From: Flagellatimonas centrodinii
GTDB lineage: Bacteria; Pseudomonadota; Gammaproteobacteria; Nevskiales; Nevskiaceae
Assembly (NCBI RefSeq): GCF_016918765.2
Contig: NZ_CP092104.1
Coordinates: 2,294,001 to 2,358,000 of the forward strand
Reading direction: 5' to 3'
Length of the DNA: 64,000 nucleotides
The first letter of the stretch is position 1. Every line of letters starts with the position of its first letter. The position numbers and the translations under genes were made by a program. Under the pieces are notes generated by a model that had not been told where the DNA came from, searched no databases, and saw only the letters and a list, made by a program, of their open reading frames with translations. This document shows positions 50,860 to 61,782 of the stretch, piece by piece.

Positions 50860-52230
50860 ATGAAGGCAGCCTTTCAAATCGGCCAGCAGCAGAAAGCGCA
50901 CCCCGGGCGCATCCAGCAGAGCAGCCTGCTGCAGCTCAATGCCCAGGGACTGCAAGCCGAGGTCCAGCAGTGGCTCGCCCACAACGTGATGCTGGACGCC
51001 GAGCCTGAACTTGTCGAGGACGATGACATCACGCTCGATATGGATGCGGTGTGGAGCCCGGCCGATGCTGCGGCGGAGCTGCCCTGGGACGCCACGGTGG
51101 CGACCCTGGCGCGGGGTGGCAGTTTCGACGGCGATGGTCCGGAGTATCAGGTGCCGGCGCCGGAGGCCACCAATCCCCTGTCGCAAGTACTGGCGGCGCT
51201 GACATTGGAACCGATACCGGATGCGTTGCAGGCTGCAGTGCTGATCGTGCTCGATGCCATTGATGAACTCGGTTTTCTGGAGACGCCGCTGGCGCAACTT
51301 GCCACCACCCATCATGTGGCCGAATCCCTGCTTGGACAGGCGTTGGCACTGATCCAGCGGATCGGGCCGGATGGCTACGGGGCGCGTCACCTCGACGAGG
51401 CCCTGGAATTGCAGCTGCGCGGCTTGCAGCGGTCGTCAGCGCGTGACCTTGCCTTGCGCATTGTCAGCCGCGGCATCACTCGTTTGGGGCGCCGAGAGCT
51501 CGACCTGCTGCGCCGCAGCCTGCACGCCAGCCCGGCGGCTTTCGCCGCAGCCCTGCGGTTGCTGCGTGGGCTGGCGACCCGCCCGGGTGTGACGCCACAG
51601 GAAGCGACCCCCGTGGTCCCTGACGTCTGTGTGGTCCGCCGCGACGGCCGCTGGCATGTCGAACTCAACAGCGCCGGGCAACCCGCATTGCGGATCAACC
51701 GGGCAACCGCAGCGTTGTTGACAGGGCTCGGGCGGGATGCCGATCCCTTGCGTCACCAGCTCACCGAAGCGCGATGGCTGATCAAGAGTCTGCAGCAGCG
51801 CGGTCAAACCGTGCTGCGCGTCTCGCAAGCGGTGCTGGCGCGCCAGTTCCCGGTGCTGCAGCACGGGATGGAGGCGCTCAAGCCGTTGTCCCTGAAAGAG
51901 ATCGCCGATGTCGTCGGGGTCCATGAATCGACGGTGTGCCGGGCGGTCAACGGCAAGTACGTATCGTTACCGCAGGGCGTGGTGGAGCTCCGCCGTTTCT
52001 TCAGCCAGGCCGCCGGAGAAGACAGCGTTGCCGCTGCCGCCGCTCGCGCCATGGTGAAGCGATTGATCGAAACCGAGGACACCCCACTGGATGACGGCGC
52101 TCTGGTCGAGCACCTCAATCGGCGTGGCGTGCGTCTCGCCAGACGGACGGTCGCCAAATATCGCGAGGCGCTGGGGTATCCCTCGGCCCGCTTGCGTGCC
52201 GCGCCGCTTGCCGTCGCCTTGTCCGCCTGA
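50860..52230 (+). CDS. rpoN: RNA polymerase sigma-54 factor, flagellar-locus copy
   Basis: This is a 456-residue sigma-54. Region I (about 5-45) is present but Gln-poor ('[21 protein letters not shown]'); region II is acidic ([14 protein letters not shown]). The RpoN box [10 protein letters not shown] is at about 427-436, and the HTH '[24 protein letters not shown]' precedes it. There is no lptB or hpf neighbourhood, so this is probably a second, flagellum-dedicated rpoN, as in Xanthomonas rpoN2, rather than the housekeeping copy. The ATG at 50860 has a GAGGAG site upstream. Confidence 0.93.
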   Translation: MKAAFQIGQQQKAHPGRIQQSSLLQLNAQGLQAEVQQWLAHNVMLDAEPELVEDDDITLDMDAVWSPADAAAELPWDATVATLARGGSFDGDGPEYQVPAPEATNPLSQVLAALTLEPIPDALQAAVLIVLDAIDELGFLETPLAQLATTHHVAESLLGQALALIQRIGPDGYGARHLDEALELQLRGLQRSSARDLALRIVSRGITRLGRRELDLLRRSLHASPAAFAAALRLLRGLATRPGVTPQEATPVVPDVCVVRRDGRWHVELNSAGQPALRINRATAALLTGLGRDADPLRHQLTEARWLIKSLQQRGQTVLRVSQAVLARQFPVLQHGMEALKPLSLKEIADVVGVHESTVCRAVNGKYVSLPQGVVELRRFFSQAAGEDSVAAAAARAMVKRLIETEDTPLDDGALVEHLNRRGVRLARRTVAKYREALGYPSARLRAAPLAVALSA

Positions 52231-52255
52231 ATTGACGTCCTACGGGAGTCCCGCA

Positions 52256-53338
<1,083 letters not shown>

Positions 53339-53393
53339 TCGGACTCCCCCCGCTTGCAGCCTGTCGACCGACAGGCGTTTCAGGAGCCCTCGC

Positions 53394-53732
53394 GTGAATC
53401 CCATCGGCACCGACAACATCCAGCAACTGCTCAGCGAGATGCGCGCCCTGCGTAGCCGCAGCAGCCTGCCGGCTGCGCCGATACCTGGCGTCGCGGATGC
53501 CACGACGGCGAAAGGACCGAGCTTTGCTGAGCGCATGGGCGAAGCCCTCGGCGCGGTCAGCGCGACCCAGATGAATGCACAGCAGATGGCGCGCGAATTC
53601 GAACTGGGGCGGGGCGATCTCGCCAGCACGATGGTCGCCATGCAGAAATCACAGGTGGCGTTCCGCGCCACCGTGGAGGTCCGGAACCGGGTGGTTCAGG
53701 CCTACCAGGACATCATGAACATGCCGCTCTAG
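53394..53732 (+). CDS. fliE: Flagellar hook-basal body complex protein FliE
   Basis: FliE joins the MS-ring to the rod. The 112 residues end 'VAFRATVEVRNRVVQAYQDIMNMPL', the FliE signature. A GTG start at 53394 follows a CAGGAG site; the ATG-containing frame upstream lies within the activator gene. It opens the fliE-fliK run. Confidence 0.93.
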   Translation: MNPIGTDNIQQLLSEMRALRSRSSLPAAPIPGVADATTAKGPSFAERMGEALGAVSATQMNAQQMAREFELGRGDLASTMVAMQKSQVAFRATVEVRNRVVQAYQDIMNMPL

Positions 53733-53743
53733 GACCCTGATCC

Positions 53744-55408
53744 ATGGCCGATACCCCACTTCCGCAAGGCTGGACCCGAACCCTTCTGGTGCTGCGTCCT
53801 GCCCTGCTGCTGGTCGGTGTCGCAATTGCCGTTGCTGCGGGCGTTACCGCGGTGTTGTGGAGCCGCGGCGCAACCCAGGCGGTGCTCTATACCGGGCTCG
53901 GTGATCGCGAGGCTTCTGCTGTGGCGGAGTCACTTCGCGGCGCTGGCTTCGACGTCCAGATGGGGCCGGGGGCGGGGGTCATCCAGGTGCCGGAATCCAG
54001 GCTGATGGATGCCCGCATGCATCTTGCCGGCGCCGGGGTATCGGTCGGACAGGGTGGCATGGACGTGCTCGATGCCGCCCCGGGGTTCGGGGTCAGCAGC
54101 TTCCTCGAGGGTGCACGCTACCAGCACGCCCTCGAGCAGGAACTGGCGCGCACGATCGGCGGGCTTCGTGGCATCGCCTCGGCACGCGTCCACCTGGCGA
54201 TGTCGAAGCCCAGTGCCTTCATTCGCGATCGCGTCAGCACCACTGCCTCGGTCGTGCTTGAACTGATGCCCGGCGCACAATTGGCGGCCGGGCAAGCCGA
54301 TGCCATCGCGCGACTGGTGGCCTCCAGCATTCCCGAACTCAAACCGGAAAGCGTCACCGTTGTCGATGCCCGCGGCGGACTGTTGTCGCAGAGCGACCCG
54401 GCGACGCTGGCAGCACAGAAGCATTTTGACCTGGCACGCCGCACCGAGGAGATCCTGGTCAATCGGGTGCAGACCCTGTTGCTGCCGTTGGTGGGTCGGG
54501 CCGAGGTACAGGTGATGGTGGAGCTCGACCGCACCGAGAACGAGCAGGCGCGTGAAACCGTCGACCCGAATGCGGTGATGACCCAGGAGCAGGTCAGTCG
54601 TGAATCCCGTGGCATGGCGACCGCCAACTCGGGGCCTGGCGGCATCCCCGGCGGCGTCCCCGGCGCGGCCAGCAACCTGCCAGGCGAAGCGGCACCGGTC
54701 ACCACCGCCGGCGGGTCGTCCGGCAACGCCGCTGAAACCAGCAGCCAGGAGCGGCGCCAGTACGAAGTCAGCCGGGAAATGGCCTACAGCCGCACCGCCA
54801 GTGGCCGCATCCAGCGGCTGACCGTGGCGGTCCTGCTCGATCATCCGCCCATCGCTGCGGGGGGCGCCGCTGGCGCGCCGCCCGCCGCTGACGGTGCAGT
54901 TGACCCGGCGGCTCTGACGCCGCCGGTGGGCGAGGCCGCGCCCGCCACCGAATGGAGTGCCGCCACCCTCGCTGATGTCGAGGCCCTGGTCATGAACGCG
55001 GTCGGCTACTCGGAAGCGCGTGGTGACAGTCTGACCGTACGGCAGGCGGCGTTCCGCCCAATGGAGGTGCCGGAGATTGCGCCGATGCTCTGGTGGCAGC
55101 AGGCCTGGGTGCTCAATAGTGCCCGCGAAGCTGGCGGCCTGTTGCTGTTGGCCCTCATCGTGTTTCTGGCGCTGCGGCCGTTACTGAAGAACCTCACGGA
55201 TCCAGCACCGCTGCGACGATTGTTGGCGCCGGCGGTGCCGCAGGCGCTGCCCTCGGGTGCCAGCGATATTCCCCGTGCGCCGGTCACCCTCGAGGGGCCG
55301 GCAGCACTGACGTTCGATGACAAGATGGCACTGGCCCGACAGGCCGTAGCCCAGGACCCGAAACGGGTGGCGCAGGTCGTAAAAACATGGGTGGGCAATG
55401 ATGGCTGA
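53744..55408 (+). CDS. fliF: Flagellar MS-ring protein FliF
   Basis: FliF forms the membrane ring of the basal body. The 554 residues have a membrane helix at about 14-36, ring-building domains ('YTGLGDREASAVAESLRGAGFDVQ', 'GVSSFLEGARYQHALEQELARTI'), a Gly/Pro/Ala-rich linker (about 295-335), a second membrane helix (about 461-480) and a C-terminal FliG-binding tail 'DDKMALARQAVAQDPKRVAQVVKTWV'. The last codons overlap fliG. Confidence 0.96.
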   Translation: MADTPLPQGWTRTLLVLRPALLLVGVAIAVAAGVTAVLWSRGATQAVLYTGLGDREASAVAESLRGAGFDVQMGPGAGVIQVPESRLMDARMHLAGAGVSVGQGGMDVLDAAPGFGVSSFLEGARYQHALEQELARTIGGLRGIASARVHLAMSKPSAFIRDRVSTTASVVLELMPGAQLAAGQADAIARLVASSIPELKPESVTVVDARGGLLSQSDPATLAAQKHFDLARRTEEILVNRVQTLLLPLVGRAEVQVMVELDRTENEQARETVDPNAVMTQEQVSRESRGMATANSGPGGIPGGVPGAASNLPGEAAPVTTAGGSSGNAAETSSQERRQYEVSREMAYSRTASGRIQRLTVAVLLDHPPIAAGGAAGAPPAADGAVDPAALTPPVGEAAPATEWSAATLADVEALVMNAVGYSEARGDSLTVRQAAFRPMEVPEIAPMLWWQQAWVLNSAREAGGLLLLALIVFLALRPLLKNLTDPAPLRRLLAPAVPQALPSGASDIPRAPVTLEGPAALTFDDKMALARQAVAQDPKRVAQVVKTWVGNDG

Positions 55409-56441
55409 CGGCAATCAACCACCGAAGGGTGCGGCCGTGCGGCCTGCCGACGACATCAACGGTCTGCAACGTGCGGCGGTCTTCCTTATGTCGCTGGGCG
55501 AGAAGGAAGCGGCCGAGGTGCTCAAGCACATCGGCGCCAAGGAAGTGCAGAAGCTGGGGCAGGCGATGGCCAGCCTCGGCAGCGTTTCCAGTGATCAGGC
55601 CAATCGGGTGATCGACTCGTTCGTCGGGGAGCTGGGGCGTCAGACGTCGCTGGGGGTTGGCGCCGAGGACTATGTGCGCAATGTGCTGGTCAGTGCGCTG
55701 GGCGAAGACAAGGCCAGTGGCCTGATCGATCGTATCCTGCTGGGCCGCAACACCAAGGGTCTCGAGGCGCTCAAGTGGATGGAGCCACGCTCCGTCGCGG
55801 ATCTGGTTCGCAATGAGCATCCGCAGATTATCGCCATCGTGCTCAGCCATCTCGATGCCGATCAGGCGGCCGCGGTCCTGTTGGCACTGCCGGAGCGCGC
55901 GCGTGCCGACGTGGTGATGCGGATCGCGACGCTTGAGGGGATTCCGCCACATGCCCTGCACGAACTCGATGACATCCTCGAACGACAGTTCGCCGGCAAC
56001 CAGAACCTGAAGTCCTCCAATGTCGGCGGCGTCAAGGTGGCTGCCAATATCCTCAACCTGATGGATTCGGCCGACGAGGCGACCCTGATGGAGCGGATCC
56101 GCGCGGTCGATGACAACCTCGGCACCCGTATCCAGGACCTGATGTTCGTTTTCGACAACCTCGGGGATCTCGACGATCGCAGTATCCAGACGTTGTTGCG
56201 CGACGTGCCCAGCGACAAACTGGCGCTTGCACTGAAAGGGGCCGAACCGCGGGTTCGCGAGAAGATGTTCGCCAACCTGTCGAAACGCGCCGCCGAAATG
56301 ATGCGCGAGGACATGGATGCCCGCGGTCCGGTTCGGGTGGCGGACGTGGAGATCGCCCAGAAGGAGATTCTGGCCATGGCCCGCAAGCTCGCCGAGGACG
56401 GCAGTATCCAGCTCGGCTCCTCGCGTGAGGCCTTCCTGTGA
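55398..56441 (+). CDS. fliG: Flagellar motor switch protein FliG
   Basis: FliG turns ion flow into rotation and binds FliF and FliM. The 347 residues have the N-terminal 'DINGLQRAAVFLMSLGEKEAAEVLKHI', middle 'LVRNEHPQIIAIVLSHLDADQAAAVL' and C-terminal charged ridge 'LKGAEPRVREKMFANLSKRAAEMMRED'. Two ATGs (55398, 55401) are possible starts; both overlap fliF. Confidence 0.97.
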   Translation: MMADGNQPPKGAAVRPADDINGLQRAAVFLMSLGEKEAAEVLKHIGAKEVQKLGQAMASLGSVSSDQANRVIDSFVGELGRQTSLGVGAEDYVRNVLVSALGEDKASGLIDRILLGRNTKGLEALKWMEPRSVADLVRNEHPQIIAIVLSHLDADQAAAVLLALPERARADVVMRIATLEGIPPHALHELDDILERQFAGNQNLKSSNVGGVKVAANILNLMDSADEATLMERIRAVDDNLGTRIQDLMFVFDNLGDLDDRSIQTLLRDVPSDKLALALKGAEPRVREKMFANLSKRAAEMMREDMDARGPVRVADVEIAQKEILAMARKLAEDGSIQLGSSREAFL

Positions 56442-57043
56442 ACGGCTTCGGCGAGATCGGCAGCGGCTACTTCGATGCCGCCGAGGCATCCGATGCCCGA
56501 CATTGGGAGCCGCCGCAACTCGACGCCAGCCGGCCGCCCACTGCGGCCAAACTGGAGTCGCTCGAACAGGCCGCCTGGGATGAAGGCTACAAACGGGGCC
56601 GTGAGGAAGGCCGTGCCGGCGCCCGTGAGGCCGCCCGTCCACAAGTGCAGGCGCTGCAGGCGGTGATCGATTCGTTCGATCACCCGCTGGCCTGCGATAC
56701 GGACGCGGTGGCGGAGGCGCTGTCGGAGCTGGCACTGCAGATTGCCAGCCGTCTGGCTGCGACGCATTTGACCGCACACCCCGAAACTCTGCGTACCATC
56801 GCCGAGCAGGCGCTGGCGCTGCTCGGCGAGCAGCGGGCACCGGTTCGGATTCGCGTAGCACCGAGCGATCTCGAGGCGATCCGCGCGTTGGCGGAGGACA
56901 CCGCGGTCCCGACGCGGCTGGTCGCCGACAACAACCTGAGTCCCGGCGACATCATGGTCGACAGCAACCCGCTGAGTGTCGATGCCCGGCTGGCGACTCG
57001 GGTTCAGCAACTGGCCGCCGAATGGCGGCCGCAACCGCAATGA
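56438..57043 (+). CDS. fliH: Flagellar assembly protein FliH
   Basis: FliH regulates the export ATPase FliI. The 201 residues include an Ala/Gly-rich 'AAWDEGYKRGREEGRAGAREA' coiled region (GXXXG-like) and a C-terminal domain 'VRIRVAPSDLEAIRALAE'. The start is a GTG overlapping the fliG stop (GTGA). Confidence 0.9.
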   Translation: MNGFGEIGSGYFDAAEASDARHWEPPQLDASRPPTAAKLESLEQAAWDEGYKRGREEGRAGAREAARPQVQALQAVIDSFDHPLACDTDAVAEALSELALQIASRLAATHLTAHPETLRTIAEQALALLGEQRAPVRIRVAPSDLEAIRALAEDTAVPTRLVADNNLSPGDIMVDSNPLSVDARLATRVQQLAAEWRPQPQ

Positions 57044-58365
57044 CCCTCGTCGACCGTCTGCGGCATCGCGGTGCACAGCTGCCGACAGCGGCAGTGCCGT
57101 TGGCGACCGGCCGTCTTGATCGGGTCGTCGGGTTGGCGCTGCAGGCCCGTGGACTCAGCCTGCCGCTGGAGGCCACCTGCGCCGTTGAAACCACCCACGA
57201 CACCTGGGTTGAAGCCGAGGTGGTGGGGTTCTCCGACGACAAGACATTTTTGATGCCGACCGGCCCCTTGTCCGGTCTCCAGCCCGCTGCCCGTGTTGCC
57301 GGCCGGCGGCTCGGGGCGGCACCACGGATCGGGGCGGACTGGCTGGGTCGAGTGATGGCCGCGGATGCGACGCCGTTGGATGGTCGTCCACCACCCCGCG
57401 GCGAAGCCCCCCTGATCCTGTCGCCACCGCCCCTGAACCCGCTCCTGCGCGAGCGGATCGGCGCACCGCTTGATGTCGGCGTGCGTGCCATCAACGCGCT
57501 GCTGACGCTGGGGCGGGGTCAGCGTGTCGGCCTGTTCGCCGGTAGCGGTGTCGGCAAGTCGACTTTGCTGGGAATGATGACGCGGCACACCACCGCCGAC
57601 GTGACGGTCGTGGGCCTGATTGGCGAGCGTGGGCGCGAAGTACGCGACTTCGTTCACGACACCCTGGGGCCGGAGGGGCTGGCGCGTGCCTGCGTCATTG
57701 CGGCGCCGGCCGATGCCAGCCCACTGGCACGCCTCAATGGCGCCCGGTTGGCGACCAGCGTGGCGGAATACTTTCGCGACCAGGGCTGTGACGTGCTCCT
57801 GCTGATGGACTCCTTGACCCGCTATGCACAGGCCGCGCGGGAAATCGGCCTCGCAGTGGGGGAGCCACCGGCCACGCGCGGGTATCCGCCATCGGTGTTC
57901 GCACGACTGCCACAACTGGTGGAACGTGCGGGAACTGTCAGCGGTCGCGGCAGCATCACCGGTCTGTATACCGTGCTGACCGAAGGTGACGACCTGCAGG
58001 ACCCGGTGGCTGATGCCGCCCGCGCCATTCTCGATGGTCATATCGTCTTGTCGCGACGAATCGCCGAGCAGGGACGATTTCCAGCCATTGACGTCGAGGC
58101 CAGCGTGTCACGACTGTTTTCCACCTTGTCGGACGCGCCCCAGCGGGACGCGGCACGTCGGCTGCGCCGCTGGCTGGCGGCCTGGCAACGCAACCGGGAC
58201 CTGATCGCGGTTGGCGCGTATCAGAGTGGTGCCGACGCCGATACAGATGAGGCGATTGCCCGTCAGGACGCCATCGAGCGCTTTCTCACGCAGGGTGTCG
58301 ACGAGGCTGCGCCATTGGCGGCCGCCCACGCTGCACTCATCACTGTCACCGGAGACGTCGCATGA
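57040..58365 (+). CDS. fliI: Flagellum-specific ATPase FliI
   Basis: FliI drives export through the flagellar type III system. The 441 residues contain the Walker A GSGVGKST with 'GLFAG' before it, 'VGLIGERGREVRDF', the Walker B 'DVLLLMDSLTRYAQAAREIGL' and 'GSITGLYTVLTEGDDLQDP'. The ATG at 57040 overlaps the fliH stop by four bases and is preferred over an ATG at 57022. Confidence 0.96.
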   Translation: MTLVDRLRHRGAQLPTAAVPLATGRLDRVVGLALQARGLSLPLEATCAVETTHDTWVEAEVVGFSDDKTFLMPTGPLSGLQPAARVAGRRLGAAPRIGADWLGRVMAADATPLDGRPPPRGEAPLILSPPPLNPLLRERIGAPLDVGVRAINALLTLGRGQRVGLFAGSGVGKSTLLGMMTRHTTADVTVVGLIGERGREVRDFVHDTLGPEGLARACVIAAPADASPLARLNGARLATSVAEYFRDQGCDVLLLMDSLTRYAQAAREIGLAVGEPPATRGYPPSVFARLPQLVERAGTVSGRGSITGLYTVLTEGDDLQDPVADAARAILDGHIVLSRRIAEQGRFPAIDVEASVSRLFSTLSDAPQRDAARRLRRWLAAWQRNRDLIAVGAYQSGADADTDEAIARQDAIERFLTQGVDEAAPLAAAHAALITVTGDVA

Positions 58366-58790
58366 CCCCCCCAGGACTTTCGCGGCTCGCCGAAATCACG
58401 CGTCGTCATGCCGATCAGGCGGCCCAGCGGTTGGCCGAGGCGCAGCGGCTGGCCGCCGAAGCCGAGGCCCAGTTGCGCCAGCTCGAACGATTCGCTGGCG
58501 ACTATGCTGTCTCTCCGGGTGGCATCGCGCCCTGGCAACTCAGCAACCGTCAGGCCTTTCGCGACAGGCTCGACGATGTCCTGAAGCAGCAGCAGCAACG
58601 GATCGAGCACGCGCACGCCGCTTGCGCCGCGGCGCGCGCATCCTGGATGACCGCATGGCAGGCCTCGCAGTCGCTCGGCAACGCCGCTGCCTTGCAGATG
58701 GATGCGTTGCAGCAACAACGGCTGAAACGTTTGCAGCGACAGGAGGATGACCTGGTCAACAGCCGCTCATGGCAGCCGGCATGGACCTGA
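58362..58790 (+). CDS. fliJ: Flagellar export chaperone FliJ
   Basis: This is a 142-residue, Gln/Ala-rich, predicted coiled-coil protein with the FliJ shape ('LAEAQRLAAEAEAQLRQLERF', 'QQQRIEHAHAACAAARASW'). It links FliI with FlhA in the export apparatus. Its ATG overlaps the fliI stop by four bases. Confidence 0.88.
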   Translation: MTPPGLSRLAEITRRHADQAAQRLAEAQRLAAEAEAQLRQLERFAGDYAVSPGGIAPWQLSNRQAFRDRLDDVLKQQQQRIEHAHAACAAARASWMTAWQASQSLGNAAALQMDALQQQRLKRLQRQEDDLVNSRSWQPAWT

Positions 58791-60226
58791 TCGCCGCCGC
58801 CCCGACCGGCGCACCGGGGGCGCCAACCGCGACACCGGCTGCTGGCGCCTTCGGCAGCTTCCTGTCCTACTGGGCAGCCGGGCTGGCGGCGGGTGATCCG
58901 CTGGCGCTGTCATCCGGACTGCCCGGGGTGGAGGTGTCGACCCGGGCGACATCGATCACGTCAACGCGCACGACCGATCCTCGTGATATCGCGGTCGATG
59001 ATGCCGGCGATCTGCTGGCCGCCTTGCGTATTGGCCAGGACCTGTTGCCTGCGGTGGCGGATGAGCCGTCATCGGCACACGCCGAAGCCCCGGTTGCGGG
59101 TGGCACGGATGTCAGCCCTCCGCCACCCGGGTTGACCGCCTTCGCGCCTGCGGTGCCAGCCGCTGCGAAGTCGCCGGCCGCGGCCCTGCCGTGGTCATCG
59201 GCCATGGAATCGGCATCGGTCTCCGCATCGGAGGCGGCCTCTGTACCCGCACACCCCTCCGTATCCACATCGATATCGGGGGCAGCAGCGTTGCCCGTGA
59301 CCTCGAATGCCCCGGCGCCCGGTCTGGTCGCCTCAGCCGAGACGTCGCCGCCGGCCGCTGGCGGCGCTGCGCCGGCGCTCGATCCCGTGTCGCGACCATT
59401 GCTTCCCCGATCGGAGCGTTCTGGCCCGGCTGCGCCAATCACATCCGCTACTGTCGCCGCATCAACGGCACCGGCTGCACCCGCTGCTGCTGCCGCCAGC
59501 GGCGTGCGTCTTGTGGGGCTGGTCAGCGGTCCCAATCGCGCGGTGACGGTATCGCCGATGTCGAGTGGGGACACTACAGCGCCCGCGGCGACCGCCGCAG
59601 GGCATGCGAGTGAGTCGCGGGCACCGACACCGTCCCTGGCGCTGACGGTGGAGGCACAACGGTCGACGCTGTCGACCGATGATCGTGGTGTGCCGCAGCC
59701 GGCGGCTGCAGATGCGGTCTCGACCCTGACGGCCACGACGTCGCCGGTTGGCGGCCTGCCGGCACAGTCCGCCGCAACGGCCGTCAGTCTGGCATTGCCC
59801 CCCGCGGCTGCGTTGACCGATCGACCGTCGCTGCCAATGGAGGCTCCGGCGTCGGTGTTGGCCGAGCAGGTCGTGGAGATGATCGAGCAGGACACCTGGT
59901 CCGCACGTTTGCGGCTGGACCCTCCCGCCCTCGGCGAAGTCGAGATCAAGCTGGCGGTACGCGAAGGTCAGGTCTCGATGAGCCTTTCGAGCAGCGATGC
60001 CCAGGCCCGTTTGCTGCTGGCGCAATCGTTGCCTGAGCTGTCACAGCAACTGGCGTCCCGCGGCCTGCAACTGATGGGTGCAGATGTCGGTGATCCGTCA
60101 TCGGGCCGTGATCGGGCCCCGGAGAAGCGACTGTCGCGTCGGGCTTCTGACGATCCGTCGGTGGAAGCGATGACCGACGGCGACAAGCGGCGGCGTACGA
60201 CCGGTCTAATGGACGGGTTTGCCTGA
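58781..60226 (+). CDS. fliK: Flagellar hook-length control protein FliK
   Basis: FliK measures hook length and switches export specificity. It is about 481 residues: a long Ala/Pro/Ser/Thr-rich disordered region (to about 350), then the C-terminal Flg_hook domain 'LRLDPPALGEVEIKLAVREG' with 'LPELSQQLASRGLQLMGADV'. The start at 58781 overlaps fliJ; an ATG at 58769 is also possible. FliK is exported, so it has no signal peptide. Confidence 0.9.
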   Translation: MDLIAAAPTGAPGAPTATPAAGAFGSFLSYWAAGLAAGDPLALSSGLPGVEVSTRATSITSTRTTDPRDIAVDDAGDLLAALRIGQDLLPAVADEPSSAHAEAPVAGGTDVSPPPPGLTAFAPAVPAAAKSPAAALPWSSAMESASVSASEAASVPAHPSVSTSISGAAALPVTSNAPAPGLVASAETSPPAAGGAAPALDPVSRPLLPRSERSGPAAPITSATVAASTAPAAPAAAAASGVRLVGLVSGPNRAVTVSPMSSGDTTAPAATAAGHASESRAPTPSLALTVEAQRSTLSTDDRGVPQPAAADAVSTLTATTSPVGGLPAQSAATAVSLALPPAAALTDRPSLPMEAPASVLAEQVVEMIEQDTWSARLRLDPPALGEVEIKLAVREGQVSMSLSSSDAQARLLLAQSLPELSQQLASRGLQLMGADVGDPSSGRDRAPEKRLSRRASDDPSVEAMTDGDKRRRTTGLMDGFA

Positions 60227-60231
60227 GGCCG

Positions 60232-60247
60232 CAGCACGGCAATTGCA
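60232..60247 (+). promoter_or_regulatory. Candidate sigma-54 promoter of the fliL operon
   Basis: CAGCACGGCAATTGCA matches the sigma-54 consensus TGGCACGNNNNTTGCA at all but the first two bases; the first G of the conserved GG is replaced by A. It lies 45 bp before the fliL ATG, in the only gap of the fliK-fliL region. fliL operons in Pseudomonas are sigma-54 driven, and a sigma-54 gene and activator lie 8 kb upstream. Confidence 0.4.
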
Positions 60248-60292
60248 GCGTGTCGGGAAAGCGCGAATCGCGCCTGACCATCGGAAGCCGAC

Positions 60293-60781
60293 ATGCCGCT
60301 CGAAGACGAAGACGAGACCCCGGACACCCCGCCAGCACCACCGCCGAAGCGGCGGCTTCGAACGCTGATCGTGGTCACGCTGGTGGCGGCCGCCGTCGGT
60401 GCCGGCGGCTGGTATCTCGGCCACGGCGGCCTGTCGTCGGGCGACAAGGCTGAGGAGATCAAGCCGCCGGCGTACCACAGGCTTGAGCCCGCGTTCGTCG
60501 TCAACGTGACTGACAACGGCACCCTGCGCTACCTGCAGGTCGAGGTGCAGGTCATGTCTCGCGAGCCGGAGGTCTTCGCGGCGATCGATGCGCAGGGCCC
60601 CGCCATTCGCGATGCACTGCTGACCCTGTTCGCCGGCTATCCGTATGCCCAGCTCATCACGGTCGACGGGCGCGAGCAGCTGCGAAACGACAGTCTGGCC
60701 ACGCTGCGCAAAGCCCTTGCAGACGAGGACCGGGCGGCGGCTGTCGAAGCCATCTACTTCACCAGCTTCGTCATGCAATGA
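60293..60781 (+). CDS. fliL: Flagellar basal-body-associated protein FliL
   Basis: This is a 162-residue inner-membrane protein near the stator. An acidic N-terminus is followed by one membrane helix (about 24-42) and a periplasmic stomatin-like domain ('YHRLEPAFVVNVTDNGTLRYLQVEVQVMSRE'). It is the first gene of the fliL-M-N-O-P-Q run; the stop overlaps fliM. Confidence 0.93.
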   Translation: MPLEDEDETPDTPPAPPPKRRLRTLIVVTLVAAAVGAGGWYLGHGGLSSGDKAEEIKPPAYHRLEPAFVVNVTDNGTLRYLQVEVQVMSREPEVFAAIDAQGPAIRDALLTLFAGYPYAQLITVDGREQLRNDSLATLRKALADEDRAAAVEAIYFTSFVMQ

Positions 60782-61773
60782 GCGAGCGCGGACAGGACCT
60801 GCTGAGTCAGGACGAGATCGATGCCCTGTTGCACGGTGTCGACCATGGCGCTGTCGACACCGATGCGCCGCCGCTGCCGGGTGAAGTGCGCCCGATCGAT
60901 CTGGCCGGGCATGACCGGATTGTCCGCGGTCGGCTGCCGACGCTGGAGATGATCAACGAGCGTTTTGCGAGGCACTACCGCATCTCGCTGTTCAACCTGT
61001 TGCGGCGAAGCCCGGAGCTATCGATCAAGGGCGTGGAGATGCTCAAGTTCTCGGACTACGTGCATTCGCTCTATGTCCCCACTAATCTCAACCTGATCCG
61101 CATCAAGCCGCTGCGCGGCACCGCCTTGGTGGTGTTCGAGCCGAAGCTGGTGTTCGCCTGTGTCGACACCTTCTTCGGTGGCGATGGCCGCTTCCCGGTG
61201 AAGATCGAAGGGCGCGAGTTCACGCCTACCGAGATGCGGGTTATCCAGCTGCTGCTGAAAAACGTGTTCACCGATCTCGCCGAGGCCTGGCAACCGGTGA
61301 TGGCGCTGGACTTCGAGTACCTCAACTCCGAGGTCAACCCGCACTTCGCCAATATCGTTGCCCCCAGCGAGATTCTGGTGGTGTCGAAGTTTCACGTCGA
61401 TCTCGATGGCGCCGAAGGCGATCTCCATATCGTCATGCCCTACGCCATGATCGAGCCGATCCGCGAGCAACTCGATGCCGGGCTGCAGTCCGACCGCGGT
61501 GAACGCGATGACCGCTGGACCACCAACCTGCGGCAGCAGATCCAGAACGCGATGGTCGAGCTGTCGGCCCAACTGGCGGCCCCGCGACTTTCGCTACGCC
61601 AGCTGGTGGCGCTGAAGCCCGGCGACGTGATCCCCATCGAGATGCCGGAGCAGCTCGAGATTTGTGTCGACGACCTGCCAATGCTGTCGGGGACGCTGGG
61701 CGTCTCCCACGGCAAGCATGCCCTGAAGATCAACCATGTCCTGCGGCGCGAGCCGTCGGCCAAAGCCGCCTGA
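60778..61773 (+). CDS. fliM: Flagellar motor switch protein FliM
   Basis: FliM is the CheY-P-binding C-ring protein. The 331 residues start with the CheY-binding peptide 'LLSQDEIDALLHGV', then the middle domain 'LEMINERFARHYRISLFNLLRRSPELS' and the C-terminal FliN-like domain 'VVALKPGDVIPIEMPEQLEI'-like segment. Its ATG overlaps the fliL stop by four bases. Confidence 0.97.
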   Translation: MSERGQDLLSQDEIDALLHGVDHGAVDTDAPPLPGEVRPIDLAGHDRIVRGRLPTLEMINERFARHYRISLFNLLRRSPELSIKGVEMLKFSDYVHSLYVPTNLNLIRIKPLRGTALVVFEPKLVFACVDTFFGGDGRFPVKIEGREFTPTEMRVIQLLLKNVFTDLAEAWQPVMALDFEYLNSEVNPHFANIVAPSEILVVSKFHVDLDGAEGDLHIVMPYAMIEPIREQLDAGLQSDRGERDDRWTTNLRQQIQNAMVELSAQLAAPRLSLRQLVALKPGDVIPIEMPEQLEICVDDLPMLSGTLGVSHGKHALKINHVLRREPSAKAA

Positions 61774-61782
61774 GGTGACCCG

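Noticed and set aside
53341-53358. Sigma-54 promoter before fliE
   Set aside because: A GG and a TTGCA are present but separated by 13 rather than 10 bases.
55284-56861. Long minus-strand frames over fliG and fliH
   Set aside because: Shadows of flagellar genes whose own frames hold every conserved motif. No ribosome-binding site or family match on the minus strand.
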